In this document: positions 1 through 8,993 of the stretch, in pieces
Layout of the letters: every line of letters starts with the position of its first letter
Position numbering within the stretch: position 1 is the stretch's first letter
Assembly: GCA_023411035.1 (NCBI GenBank)
Contig: JAEYPE010000144.1
Span: 1-42,096 of the forward strand
DNA: 42,096 nucleotides
Source: Pseudomonadota bacterium
Lineage (GTDB): Bacteria > Pseudomonadota > Alphaproteobacteria > Azospirillales > Azospirillaceae
Reading direction: 5' to 3'
Program-made: the position numbers and the translations under genes
Notes under the pieces: generated by a model
The model's database searches: none
What the model saw: only the letters and a program-made list of their open reading frames with translations
What the model was told of the DNA's origin: nothing

Positions 1-2900
1 GCCTCCCACGCCCCGCGGGCGGTGATGCCCATCTCCTTGTGGTCGTAGCCGACCGACCCCCCTGAGGCGAAGGCGTCGTCCAGCCAGAAGCCGTAGTCGG
101 CCGAGATGCCGTTGGCGATGTCCGAGAAGGTCGCCGTGCCCTTGTCGGCGGCGACCACCAGATAAGGGTCGTCCCCGTCATGGCGAACCACTTCCGGCGG
201 CGGCACCACCGCTCCCTCGGCGTCCAGGTTGTCGGTGATGTCCAACAGGCCGCGCATCAGCGTCTTGTAGCATTCGATGCCCTCGGCCAGCGCCGCCTCG
301 CGCCCGGCGGACGGGGGCGGCGGGCGCTTCACCACGAAGCCGCCTTTGGAGCCGACCGGCACGATGACGGTGTTCTTGACCATCTGCGCCTTCATCAGCC
401 CCAGGATCTCCGTCCGGAAATCCTCGCGCCGGTCGGACCAGCGGATGCCGCCGCGCGCCACCTTGCCGCCGCGCAGATGCACGCCCTCCATCCGCGGGCT
501 GTAGACGAACACCTCCACCATCGGGCGGGGCAGGGGCAGGTCCTCGATGTTGCGGCTGTCGATCTTGAAGGAGATGTAGGTCTTGGGCCGCCCGTCCGGC
601 CCGTTCTGATAGGCGTTGGTGCGCAGCGTGTTGCACAGCAGGTTCAGGAAGCGCCGCAGGATGCGGTCCTCGTCCAGGTTCCTCACCCCGTCCAGCGCGC
701 GTTCGATTTCCGCGGCGAGTCCCGGATCGTTCTGCGGGCGCCGGGCCGGGTCGAAGCGGGTGTGGAACAGCGCGGTCAGCTTGCGCGCGATGGCCGGATG
801 GCCGGCCAGCGTGCTTTCCACCACGTCCTGGCCATAGGGGATACGGGCCTGGCGCAGATACTTGGCGTAGGCGCGCAGAACCGTCACCTCCCGCGCGGTC
901 AGGCCGGCGCGGAGCACGAGGCGGTTGAAGCCGTCATCCTCCATCCGCCCGTCCCAGACGGCGGCGAAGGCGTCCTGGAACTTCTCCTTCACCATGGCGC
1001 AGTCGATGGGCAGCCCGTTCTGGGAACGCGCGATGAAGTCGTGAATCCACACCGGGGCGGCGTGGCCGGCGACGGCGATCTCGAAGGGCGATTCGGTGAT
1101 CACCTTCAGGTCCATGTGCTCCAGCATGGGCAGCACGTCGGACAGCGGCACCGGGCGGCCTTCGTGGTAGATCTTGACGTGCAGTTCGTCCCCTTCCGCC
1201 TCCAGCGGGCGGTAGAGGTTGATGCCCAGCGTGCCCTGGGCCATCGCCTTCTCGATCCGCTCGATGTCGAAGACCGCGGCCTCCGCATTGAACTGCTCAC
1301 GGTAGGCGGTGGGGAAGGCGTCGGCGTAGCGGCGGAACAGGGCGCGCCCCTGCTCCTCGCCATGGGCCTCCACCAGCGCGTCGCGCAGATGGTCGTCCCA
1401 GCCGCGCGACGCCTGGACCAGCCGCGCTTCCAGATCCGTGACGTCCACGGCGGGAACGCGGCCCGGCTCGGTCCTGACGATGAAGTGCAGGCGGGCCAGC
1501 ACGCTTTCGGTCAACTGCGTGGTGAAGCCGGTGCAGGTGCCGTCATAGGCGGCTTCCAGGATCGCCTGGATGCGCCGGCGCAGCGTGGTGTCGTAGCGGT
1601 CGCGCGGCACATAGACGAGGCAGGAGGCGAAGCGCTCGAACGGGTCGCGCCGCACGAACAGGGCAAGCCGCTGCCGTTCCTGGAGGTGCAGGATGCCGAC
1701 CGCGATGTCCAGCAGCTCCGGCACCTGGATCTGGAACAGCTCGTCGCGCGGGTAGGTCTCCAGGATGTGGAGCAGCGCCTTGCCGTCATGGCCCTGCGGG
1801 TCGAAGCCGGCGAGATCCATCACCTCCGCGACCTTGCGGCGGAGGTAGGGAATCTCGCGCGGGCTGCGGTTGTAGGCGACGGAGGTGAAGAGGCCCGCCA
1901 CCAGCCGCTCGCCGACGATCCGCCCCTCGGCGTCGAAACGCTTGATCAGGATGGCGTCCATCGGCACCGCGCGGTGCACGGGGGAGGGGCGGTTGCCCTT
2001 GGTCACCATCAGGACGCGCGGGTTGCGCAGGAAGTCGCGCACGTCCGGCGGCAGGGTGGCGTAGTTGCGCAGCCCGTCGAAGACGGTGACCGAATCGTCG
2101 CGCAGAATGCCCAGCCCGCTGCCGGCGACCAGCCCCAGCGAGGACTCCGCCCCGCCGGCGCCGCTCTCGAAACGGTATTCGCGGTAGCCGAGGAAGGTGA
2201 AATGGTCGTCGTCGGCCCAATCGAGGAAGGCCTTGGCCTCGTCCACCTCCTCCGGCGGCACGGTGGCGCGGGCGGAGTCGGCCTCCGCGATGGCGGCGCG
2301 CACCTGCTCGCGCATGGCGCGCCAGTCGGCCACGGCGGCGCGCACGTCGGCCAGCACACGCTCCAGCCCTTCGCGGGCCTGGTCCAGCGCGGCGGCGCCG
2401 GTGACCGCCCCGACCTCCACATGCATGAAGGATTCGGGCGCGGCGTCGGTGGGGGCCGCGGCGGGTTCGTACAACTCCGCAAGCTGGCCGTCGGCGCCGC
2501 GCTTCACCCGCACCACGGGGTGGATGACCAGATGGACGGTCAGACCCTGGCGGTTCAGCTCCGCCGTCACCGAGTCGACCAGGAACGGCATGTCGTCGTT
2601 GACGATCTCCACCACCGTGCGGTGGGACTGCCAGCCATGCTCCTCGACCCGTGGGTTGTAGACCCGGACCTTGGCCCGCTCCGGCGCCTCCCGCTGCTGG
2701 CCCCATTGCCACATGGCGAGGGCGGCGCCGTAGAGCTGCTCCGCCGGAGCCTGGATGATGTCGTCGGGCGGGACGTTGTCGTAGAACTGCCGTACGAAGC
2801 GCTCCGCGGGTGCGGCGCGGGTACGGCCCAGCCGCTCGCGAACCTGCCGCACGACCTCTTCGGTCAGCTCGTCCTTGAGTTGTTCGGCCCTGAGAGCCAT
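1..2900 (-). CDS. NAD-specific glutamate dehydrogenase, large (about 180 kDa) type, 3' end outside window
   Basis: Oxidative deamination of glutamate to 2-oxoglutarate with NAD+, in the cytoplasm. The reading frame is open from the ATG at 2900 to the window edge, giving the first 966 residues of a family that usually runs to about 1,600. It begins MALRAEQLKDELTEEV; the ATG follows GGAAGGATTGGAG. The long N-terminal part is the regulatory region typical of this class. The catalytic-core start is visible near the window edge as GGKVARGGIRWSDRREDF, followed by a PVGSKGGFVVK stretch that carries the conserved lysine region of glutamate dehydrogenases. The gene diverges from the response regulator at 3121 across 220 bp. 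An opposite-strand open frame of over 900 codons is only the GC-rich shadow of this gene. Identification is firm; the C-terminus cannot be judged. Confidence 0.95.
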   Translation of the reverse strand, partial: MALRAEQLKDELTEEVVRQVRERLGRTRAAPAERFVRQFYDNVPPDDIIQAPAEQLYGAALAMWQWGQQREAPERAKVRVYNPRVEEHGWQSHRTVVEIVNDDMPFLVDSVTAELNRQGLTVHLVIHPVVRVKRGADGQLAELYEPAAAPTDAAPESFMHVEVGAVTGAAALDQAREGLERVLADVRAAVADWRAMREQVRAAIAEADSARATVPPEEVDEAKAFLDWADDDHFTFLGYREYRFESGAGGAESSLGLVAGSGLGILRDDSVTVFDGLRNYATLPPDVRDFLRNPRVLMVTKGNRPSPVHRAVPMDAILIKRFDAEGRIVGERLVAGLFTSVAYNRSPREIPYLRRKVAEVMDLAGFDPQGHDGKALLHILETYPRDELFQIQVPELLDIAVGILHLQERQRLALFVRRDPFERFASCLVYVPRDRYDTTLRRRIQAILEAAYDGTCTGFTTQLTESVLARLHFIVRTEPGRVPAVDVTDLEARLVQASRGWDDHLRDALVEAHGEEQGRALFRRYADAFPTAYREQFNAEAAVFDIERIEKAMAQGTLGINLYRPLEAEGDELHVKIYHEGRPVPLSDVLPMLEHMDLKVITESPFEIAVAGHAAPVWIHDFIARSQNGLPIDCAMVKEKFQDAFAAVWDGRMEDDGFNRLVLRAGLTAREVTVLRAYAKYLRQARIPYGQDVVESTLAGHPAIARKLTALFHTRFDPARRPQNDPGLAAEIERALDGVRNLDEDRILRRFLNLLCNTLRTNAYQNGPDGRPKTYISFKIDSRNIEDLPLPRPMVEVFVYSPRMEGVHLRGGKVARGGIRWSDRREDFRTEILGLMKAQMVKNTVIVPVGSKGGFVVKRPPPPSAGREAALAEGIECYKTLMRGLLDITDNLDAEGAVVPPPEVVRHDGDDPYLVVAADKGTATFSDIANGISADYGFWLDDAFASGGSVGYDHKEMGITARGAWE

Positions 2901-3120
2901 CGCTCCAATCCTTCCCTTATTTTTCGGCGGTTTGCCGCCTTTGTAGGCAATAGGTTAGCCGATCTGCCGCCGCTGGCAACAGCGGAGCGGCGTAAGCGGA
3001 AGAAGCGGCCTTTCGACGGCCGAAGCCATTTGTATTCAGACCAATAGAAGTTGAACGAGTTTGGAATGGGGCGTATTTTTCGTGTGAGCGCGCCTATCCA
3101 GCGCAACCATCGAGACGATC

Positions 3121-4788
3121 ATGTCCAACGACGATGTCAGCCCTCCGGAGGCCAACCCGGTTCCGTCCGCAAAGGCCCGCCTGAACGTTCTTGTGGTCGA
3201 TCCCGACCCCTCGCTGGCGGAGCTGACGCGCACCGCGCTCGACGGTTTCTCGCTGGACGGCGCGCCGGTGTCGGTGCTGACCGCCACGACCGCCGCCGAA
3301 GCGCGGGAGGCGCTGTACCGGAACCCCGGCACCGCCGTCGTTCTGCTGGAGCCGGCGCTGGACCCCGCGGACGACGGTCCGCCGGCGGGGCTGGGCTTCA
3401 TCGACCACATCCGCAAGGATCTGGGGAACAGCCGCGTCCGCATTCTCATCTGCACCGCCCATCCCGACCGTGCGCCGGAGGACGAGGTGGTGGAGGGCCA
3501 GGACGTCAGCGACTACCGTCTGAAGGACGGGCTGACGGCGCGCGCGCTGCGCACCGCGGTCGTCCCGCGGCTGCGCGCCTTCACCAACCTGCAGGCCCAG
3601 GCCGCCGGGCGCAAGGCGCTGGCCCGCATGCTGGTGGCGACCACCGGCCTGATGGAGATGCGCACCCCGGACGTGCTGTTTCCCAACATCCTGCCGCGCG
3701 TGGTCGGGCTGCTGGGCATCGGGCGGCACGCCCTGCTGTGCATCCAGGGCGACACGCTGCCGCGCGACCGCCGCATCCGCGTGCGCGCCTCCACCGGGCG
3801 CTTCGCGAAATGGAAGGACGTGGACCTCGCCGACCTGGGCGAACCCAACGTGACCGCCGTGCTGGATCGGCTGAGCCCGAGCAGCGAAACCATCGTGGAG
3901 CCGGGCTATTGCGCCCTGCGGCTGCGCGCCCATGGCGGGATCATCGGCATGATCTACGTCGAGGGCCACAACAACGACGGCACCGCGCGCGAGTGGCAAT
4001 TGCTGGAGCTGTTCCGCAATAAATGCTCCATCGCCTTCGAGAACGCCCTGCTGTTCGAGGAGCTGAACACCGCCCAGAAGGCGACCGTCCTGGCGATGGG
4101 CTCGCTGGCCGAATACAAGGACAACGCCGCCTCCGGCCATCTCCAGCGCATCGAACGGCTGGTCGGCGACATCGCCGGCGAACTGCTCGCCCAGGGCCGT
4201 TTCTCCGACGAGCTGGACGGGGACCTGGCGGAGAAGGTCGGGCTGGCCGCCCTGCTGCACGACGTCGGCATGATGAGCGTGTCGGATGAGACGCTGGGCA
4301 TTCCGGGCGAACTGGAGGGCAGCGACATGGCCGCCGTCCAGCGCCACACGGTGATCGGGCACCGCATTCTCAGCGAAGCGGCGCTGCCCCTGCGCGGGCG
4401 CAGCCTGCTGTCCGTCGCCGCGGAGATCGCGCGCTACCACCACGAACGCTATGACGGGTCGGGCTATGTGGAAGGGCTGAGCGGGGCGGCCATTCCGCTG
4501 CCGGCGCGGATCATGGCCGTGGCCGACGTGTTCGACGCCCTCATCACCGACCGCCGGTACCGCAAGGCGTTGGGGGTGGAAAACGCCATCGGCTGGATCG
4601 CCGAACGGGCGGGCAAGGACTTCGACCCGCTGGTGGTCGAGGCGTTCCTGATCGTGGTCCGACGCATCCAGGCTGACGAGCCGGATTGGTTTCCCAAGCC
4701 GGAAGGCGGCAACCAGGGCCTGCTGGTCGCGGCCATCGGGCGGAAGCTGCGCGCCCTGTTCGGCAACCGTGCCGAACCGATCAACTGA
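3121..4788 (+). CDS. Response regulator-like protein: pseudo-receiver, DUF3369, HD-GYP-like domain
   Basis: A 555-residue cytoplasmic signalling protein. Residues about 20-155 form a receiver fold, 160-320 match the DUF3369 linker often found between receiver and output domains, and 325-515 form an HD-GYP-type cyclic-di-GMP phosphodiesterase fold. The receiver is degenerate: the acidic pocket reads VVDPDPS, and the phospho-acceptor position is Glu77 (VVLLEPAL) rather than Asp, while Thr112 and Lys135 remain. In the output domain the metal ligands look present (His340, His380-Asp381, His409, His440-His441, Asp469). However, HDxGK reads HDVGM and the GYP motif reads GYV (DGSGYV 445-450). It may therefore be a phosphorylation-independent or impaired enzyme. 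The start is the only good ATG before the receiver; its ribosome-binding site is weak. Activity on c-di-GMP is inferred from the family. Confidence 0.9.
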   Translation: MSNDDVSPPEANPVPSAKARLNVLVVDPDPSLAELTRTALDGFSLDGAPVSVLTATTAAEAREALYRNPGTAVVLLEPALDPADDGPPAGLGFIDHIRKDLGNSRVRILICTAHPDRAPEDEVVEGQDVSDYRLKDGLTARALRTAVVPRLRAFTNLQAQAAGRKALARMLVATTGLMEMRTPDVLFPNILPRVVGLLGIGRHALLCIQGDTLPRDRRIRVRASTGRFAKWKDVDLADLGEPNVTAVLDRLSPSSETIVEPGYCALRLRAHGGIIGMIYVEGHNNDGTAREWQLLELFRNKCSIAFENALLFEELNTAQKATVLAMGSLAEYKDNAASGHLQRIERLVGDIAGELLAQGRFSDELDGDLAEKVGLAALLHDVGMMSVSDETLGIPGELEGSDMAAVQRHTVIGHRILSEAALPLRGRSLLSVAAEIARYHHERYDGSGYVEGLSGAAIPLPARIMAVADVFDALITDRRYRKALGVENAIGWIAERAGKDFDPLVVEAFLIVVRRIQADEPDWFPKPEGGNQGLLVAAIGRKLRALFGNRAEPIN

Positions 4789-4890
4789 CCCGCTTGGTTC
4801 TGTTTACGCGGTTTCGGCGGTCCATCCCGGATGGACGGACTCTTTTTGCATCGTCGACCGTCAATGGTCATTGATATACAAGTGGAGTTC

Positions 4891-4919
4891 TTGCGCTTTC
4901 TCACTAAGGTTGCTTTATA
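4891..4919 (+). promoter_or_regulatory. Candidate sigma-70-like promoter for the binding-protein gene at 5024
   Basis: TTGCGC (4891-4896) and TTTATA (4914-4919) are 17 bp apart in an AT-rich patch (about 4855-4945) that contrasts with its GC-rich surroundings. A second possible -10 (TATTAT/TATAGT) lies at 4922-4930. The choice between them is not decided by the sequence. Confidence 0.35.
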
Positions 4920-5023
4920 AATATTATAGTATATGAAAAATCGTGTTACCATGGATTGCGTGATCGTCACCGCGGCGGCGCTCCGTGGCGGTGATCTTGC
5001 GGCAGCACTTGGTGGAGCCGACC

Positions 5024-5995
5024 ATGAAAGCCAGAACATTACTCTCGACCCTTTTGACCTCCTGTGCCCTGCTGCTGGGCGCGACCACGGCCCAGGCGGC
5101 CTACCCGGACAAGCCGATCACCATGATCGTCGCCTATGGGGCCGGCGGATCGACCGACGTGACCGCCCGCATGCTGGCCCCCTTCATCGAAAAGCATCTG
5201 GGCGGCGGCGCCCGGATCGTGGTGATGAACCGGGCCGGGGCCGGGGGTGAGATCGGTTTCGCGGCCATCGCCGACGCCGCGCCGGACGGCTACACCATCG
5301 GTTTCATCAACTCGCCGAACGTCGTCACTATCCCGATCGAGCGCAACGCCCGCTTCTCGCTCGACCGGTTGGACCCGCTGGTCAACATCGTGGACGATCC
5401 GGGCATTATGACGGTCCACGGCGACAGCCCCTACAAGACGGTGGAGGATCTGGTCGCCCAGGCCAAGGCCAACCCGAACACCATCACGGTGGGGTCGACC
5501 GGCGTGGGGTCGGACGACCATTTGGGCATGCTGCTGCTGCAACGGCAGACGAACGTCCGCTTCACCCATGTGCCGTTTCCGGGCAGTGCCGAGAATTACC
5601 GCTCCATGCTGGGCCGCCACACCCAGGTCAGCGGCCAGAATCTGGGCGAAGGGCTGCGCGGCAAGGCCGGCGGCGACAACATCCGCATCCTGGGCGTGAT
5701 GAGCGCGGAGCGCTGGACCATGGCGCCCGATGTGCCGACCTTCAAGGAACTGGGCTACAACATCACCATGGCGTCGCTGCGCGGGATCGGCGCGCCGAAG
5801 GGCCTGCTGCCGGACATCCGCGCCAAGCTGGTAGACGCCGTGACCAAAGCCGCCAACGATCCGGAATTCCAGAGCAAGGCACGCGACACCTACCAGCCGC
5901 TGCGCATTCTCGATTCTGAGGCTTTCGCCGCGGAGTTGAAGGAACTGGACAGCGACTTCCGCAACCTCTGGCGCGAATTCCCCTGGCTGAAGTGA
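5024..5995 (+). CDS. Tripartite tricarboxylate transporter-type periplasmic binding protein (Bug/TctC family), copy 1
   Basis: A 323-residue periplasmic solute receptor. The chosen ATG follows GGTGGAG and starts a clear Sec signal peptide (MKARTLLSTLL, hydrophobic core, AQA/AYPDK cleavage near residue 25); the upstream GTG at 4985 would put 13 unrelated residues before it. The mature protein shows the Bug fold marks YPDKPITMIVAY, GGSTDVTAR and the conserved PNTITVGSTGVGSDD stretch. Bug proteins bind carboxylates and normally deliver them to TctAB membrane subunits, but no TctA or TctB gene lies in this window. It is very similar along its whole length to the protein at 8022-8993, so the two probably arose by duplication. 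The gene ends facing the chemoreceptor gene across a strong hairpin. The ligand is unknown. Confidence 0.93.
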   Translation: MKARTLLSTLLTSCALLLGATTAQAAYPDKPITMIVAYGAGGSTDVTARMLAPFIEKHLGGGARIVVMNRAGAGGEIGFAAIADAAPDGYTIGFINSPNVVTIPIERNARFSLDRLDPLVNIVDDPGIMTVHGDSPYKTVEDLVAQAKANPNTITVGSTGVGSDDHLGMLLLQRQTNVRFTHVPFPGSAENYRSMLGRHTQVSGQNLGEGLRGKAGGDNIRILGVMSAERWTMAPDVPTFKELGYNITMASLRGIGAPKGLLPDIRAKLVDAVTKAANDPEFQSKARDTYQPLRILDSEAFAAELKELDSDFRNLWREFPWLK

Positions 5996-6010
5996 TCGTG
6001 CCGATCCGGG

Positions 6011-6087
6011 CGACCGCCCATGGAAAAGGCGCCCATGGAAAAGGCCCCTCTCCCGACCGGAGGAGGGGCCTTTTCCATGGGCGGTCG
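6011..6087. terminator. Bidirectional terminator with duplicated left arm (two alternative hairpins)
   Basis: The right arm at 6063-6087 can pair perfectly with either of two left arms. The inner hairpin is 6031-6050 with 6063-6082 (20 bp, 12-nt loop). The outer one is 6011-6030 with 6068-6087 (20 bp). The left arms share the direct repeat GCCCATGGAAAAGGC. It lies between the convergent genes ending at 5995 and 6129, so a terminator role for both is the simple reading. Confidence 0.75.
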
Positions 6088-6128
6088 CGGAAGGAAGCCG
6101 CGGCGGTCCGCCACGGCTTCCGGTCGCG

Positions 6129-7826
6129 TCAGGCCGCGGTGATGCGGTTGATGAAGGCTTCGATCTCGTTGTCGAGCTTGTTGAAGCTGCGCGACAATTC
6201 CTCGGTCGTCGTCTGGACGGTGCCGGCGGAATGGCCGGTGGTTTCCGCCGCCTGCTGCACCAGCCGCATTTCCTGAAGCACGGCCGCGGTGTCGGAGGCG
6301 GCGCGCTGGGAGCGCTCGCTGATGTCGCGGGTGGCGGCATCCTGCTCCTCGACCGCCGCGGCGACGGTGCTGAGCGACTCGTCCACCTGCCGGATGGTGT
6401 TGACGATGGCCCGGATGGCGTTGACCGCCGCCGTGGTCGCCGCCTGCACCGCCGCGATTTCCGAGCCGATCTCGTCGGTCGCCTTGGCGGTCTGGTTGGC
6501 GAGACTCTTGACCTCCTGCGCCACGACGGCGAAGCCCTTGCCCGCTTCACCGGCGCGGGCCGCCTCGATGGTGGCGTTCAGGGCCAGCAGGTTGGTCTGG
6601 CCGGCGATGTTGTTGATGAGGCCGACCACCTCCTCGATCTTCCGGCTGGCCTCGCTGAGTCCCTGGACGATCGAGTCGGTCCGTCCGGCCTCATCCACCG
6701 CGCCGCGGGCGAGCTGGGTGGATTGGGTGATGGAGCGGGTGATCTCGTCGATGGAGGCGCGGAGTTGTTCGGCCCCGGCGGCCACGCTTTCCACCTCGCT
6801 CGTCGCCTCCTGCACCGCATGGGCGACGGAGTCGCTGTGGTGGCTGGTCTGGCGGGCGTTCTCCAGCACGACGTTCGCTTCGCCGCGCATGGAATTGGCG
6901 GACCGCACCACCTCGCCCATCACCGCCTTGACCGACGCTTCCAGGTCGGTGGCGAGGCGGTTCATGGCCCGGCGCTGCTCCTCCGTGGCGCGGGTGCGCA
7001 TGGCGTCCTGTTCGCGCGAGAGTTCCTGGACGCGCTGCGCGTTTTCCTTGAACACGCGGACGGTGCGGGCCATCTGGCCGATCTCGTCGCCGCGTTCAGC
7101 GGCGGGCACCTCGTCGTCCAGCCGGCCCTCCGCCAGCCGTTCCATCACCGTGGTCAGGCGGACGACCGGGCGGGCGATGTGGAAGCCGATGAACAGCGCC
7201 ACGCTTACCGTGATGAGCAGGGCCACGACCGCCGCGGCGATGAAGGCCCGGGTGGTCGCATCGACCGATGCGTTCACGCCGGCGTAGGCGTTGGCCGACT
7301 GCTGGCGCTGGTAGGTCAGATAATCGCGGGAGGTGCCGTGCAGGCGCCCGTAGGCCGCCTGGACCTCCTGAAGGAAATCGAGCGGATCGACGCCCATCTT
7401 CAGCAGGTCGAGAAAGCTGCTCACCTTCGCCTGATAGACGGAGGTATCCGAACCGAAGCGCTGCAAAAGCTGCCCCTCCTCTTCGGTCGAGGACGACTGG
7501 CCCTTCAGCTTGTCCGCCTGGACCTTCAGCTTGGAAAGCTGTCCGGTCAGGGCCTTCGCTTCATCCTCGACCGCCTTGGGGGAGGCGTTGGCGGTGCTGA
7601 GGATCACGGTCCGGTACAGGCCGGCGTGTGCGACGGTCAGAGTGTCGGTCAGCGCCTGGACTTCCGCTTCCCGCGTGAAGGAGCGGTTGAACAGCGTGTC
7701 CAGCAGGCGTGACTGTTCCGTGATGGCGGAGCCGCCAAGCAACGCGATGGCAAGCATGCCCAGAATCGCTGTCGCCGCCGGGATTCCCATTTTCGTGGGA
7801 ATATGGAGGTGATTGAGGAAAGTCAT
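6129..7826 (-). CDS. Methyl-accepting chemotaxis protein
   Basis: A 565-residue inner-membrane chemoreceptor. Residues about 15-37 form transmembrane segment 1 and about 190-212 segment 2, enclosing a helical periplasmic sensor of roughly 150 residues (four-helix-bundle type, no PAS or Cache motif seen). A HAMP domain follows (about 213-265, with the ERGDEIGQMARTVRVFKENA stretch), then the cytoplasmic coiled-coil signalling domain. Its tip carries the near-invariant NLLALNATIEAARAGEAGKG hairpin that binds CheA and CheW. No C-terminal CheR/CheB-binding pentapeptide is present; the protein ends INRITAA. The gene sits between two closely related Bug-type binding proteins and has the same direction as the one at 8022-8993, 195 bp upstream. 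Sensing through a ligand-loaded binding protein is therefore possible, but this is inference from position only. Confidence 0.95.
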   Translation of the reverse strand: MTFLNHLHIPTKMGIPAATAILGMLAIALLGGSAITEQSRLLDTLFNRSFTREAEVQALTDTLTVAHAGLYRTVILSTANASPKAVEDEAKALTGQLSKLKVQADKLKGQSSSTEEEGQLLQRFGSDTSVYQAKVSSFLDLLKMGVDPLDFLQEVQAAYGRLHGTSRDYLTYQRQQSANAYAGVNASVDATTRAFIAAAVVALLITVSVALFIGFHIARPVVRLTTVMERLAEGRLDDEVPAAERGDEIGQMARTVRVFKENAQRVQELSREQDAMRTRATEEQRRAMNRLATDLEASVKAVMGEVVRSANSMRGEANVVLENARQTSHHSDSVAHAVQEATSEVESVAAGAEQLRASIDEITRSITQSTQLARGAVDEAGRTDSIVQGLSEASRKIEEVVGLINNIAGQTNLLALNATIEAARAGEAGKGFAVVAQEVKSLANQTAKATDEIGSEIAAVQAATTAAVNAIRAIVNTIRQVDESLSTVAAAVEEQDAATRDISERSQRAASDTAAVLQEMRLVQQAAETTGHSAGTVQTTTEELSRSFNKLDNEIEAFINRITAA

Positions 7827-7930
7827 GGAGCACCTGCTTCAACCATTGACCGGACCTTGGGCTCCGGATGGTGAGGAGAAACGGGACCGGTCCAGCCGCC
7901 AACCGTTTTTTTGCCGGCCGGATTGCCGCC

Positions 7931-7966
7931 GGCTGGAGGGCCGGCTGGAGGGCCGGCTGGAGGGTT
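7931..7966. repeat. Three tandem copies of a 12-bp unit
   Basis: GGCTGGAGGGCC is repeated at 7931-7942 and 7943-7954, and as GGCTGGAGGGTT at 7955-7966. It lies between the chemoreceptor start and the binding-protein stop. No function is visible; slippage is the likely origin. Confidence 0.8.
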
Positions 7967-7969
7967 TGT

Positions 7970-8002
7970 GGGCGGGCCGGACCCGGACGGGCCGGCCCGC
8001 CC
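7970..8002 (-). terminator. GC-rich hairpin downstream of the second binding-protein gene
   Basis: An 11-bp perfect stem (7970-7980 with 7992-8002; arm GGGCGGGCCGG on the plus strand) with an 11-nt loop, 20 bp after the stop at 8022. There is no U-run, so it could slow RNA decay or act with Rho rather than terminate by itself. Confidence 0.5.
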
Positions 8003-8021
8003 GGATCGCGTCAGCCCGAAA

Positions 8022-8993
8022 TCACTTCAGCCAGGGCGACGCCTGCCACAGGGCCTTCAGTTCGACGTCGATCTGCTTCAGTTCCGCCGCGAAGGCGTCG
8101 GACCCGAAGACGCGCAGCGGCTGGAAGGTTTCCTTGGCATTGGCCTTCGCCACGAATTCCGGATCGGTGGCGGCCTTGGTCACGGCGTCCACCAGCTTGG
8201 CACGGATGTCCGCCGGCACGCCCTTCGGCGTGGCGATGCCGCGCAGCGACGCCATCAGGACCGGGAAGCCCTGATCCGTGAAGGTCGGCAGGTTGGGGGC
8301 GACCTTCCAGCGCTCCTTGCTCATCACGCCCAGGACGCGGACCGGATCGGTGGCCTCGCCGCGCAGGCCCTCGCCCAGGTTCGTCGCGCAGATCTGGATC
8401 TTCTTGGCGAGCATCGCCTTGTAATTGGCGGAGGAGCCGGAGAACGGCACATGGATGAACTGCACCGCCGCCTGGCGCTGCACCAGCAGCATGGCGAGCT
8501 GGTCGTCAGACCCCACGCCGGTCGATCCGACGGTGACGGTGTTGGGGTTGGCCTTGGCCTGTTCGACCACCTCCTTCACCGACTTGAAGGGGCTGTCCGC
8601 CGGGACGACCCAGACGCCCGGGTCGTCCACGATGTTGACCAGCGGGTCGAGCCGGTCCACCGAGAAGCGGGCCTGACGCTCGATCGGGATGGACACCACG
8701 TTCGGTGTGTTGATGAAGCCGATGGTGTAGCCGTCCGGCGTGGCGTCGGCGATGGTCGCGAAGCCGATCTCGCCGCCGGCACCCGGCTTGTTCACCACCT
8801 CGATGCGGGCGCCGCCGCCCAGATGCTTTTCGATGAAGGGGGCCAGCAGGCGCGCGGTCACGTCGGTCGATCCGCCGACATCGTAAGCAACCACCAGGGA
8901 GATCGGCTTCTCCGGATAGGCCGCCTGGGCCGAGGCCGCGGCGAGCGCCAGGGCCCCGGCTGCGAACGCCAAGAACTTGCTGCGAGTGATCAT
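8022..8993 (-). CDS. Tripartite tricarboxylate transporter-type periplasmic binding protein (Bug/TctC family), copy 2
   Basis: A 323-residue periplasmic receptor, the same length as the copy at 5024. The signal peptide MITRSKFLAFAAGALAL ends at AQA/AYPEK near residue 24. Shared blocks with copy 1 include GGSTDVTAR, LAPFIEKHLGGGARI, DRLDPLVNIVDDPG, VGSTGVGSDD and NLGEGLRG. The differences are concentrated in the segments after VDDPG and around the fourth fifth of the chain, which could change ligand preference. It lies downstream of the aldolase-permease pair in the same direction but across a 554-bp AT-rich gap, so it probably has its own promoter. Family knowledge says carboxylate binding; the ligand is not known and TctAB partners are not in the window. 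Confidence 0.93.
   Translation of the reverse strand: MITRSKFLAFAAGALALAAASAQAAYPEKPISLVVAYDVGGSTDVTARLLAPFIEKHLGGGARIEVVNKPGAGGEIGFATIADATPDGYTIGFINTPNVVSIPIERQARFSVDRLDPLVNIVDDPGVWVVPADSPFKSVKEVVEQAKANPNTVTVGSTGVGSDDQLAMLLVQRQAAVQFIHVPFSGSSANYKAMLAKKIQICATNLGEGLRGEATDPVRVLGVMSKERWKVAPNLPTFTDQGFPVLMASLRGIATPKGVPADIRAKLVDAVTKAATDPEFVAKANAKETFQPLRVFGSDAFAAELKQIDVELKALWQASPWLK

Noticed and set aside
180..3047. Open frame of 955 codons on the plus strand
   Set aside because: It is antisense to NAD-glutamate dehydrogenase, and its translation has the His/Gln/Arg-rich look of a GC-rich shadow without any domain.
6231..7712. Open frame of 493 codons opposite the chemoreceptor
   Set aside because: Shadow frame of the chemoreceptor gene; no family sequence.
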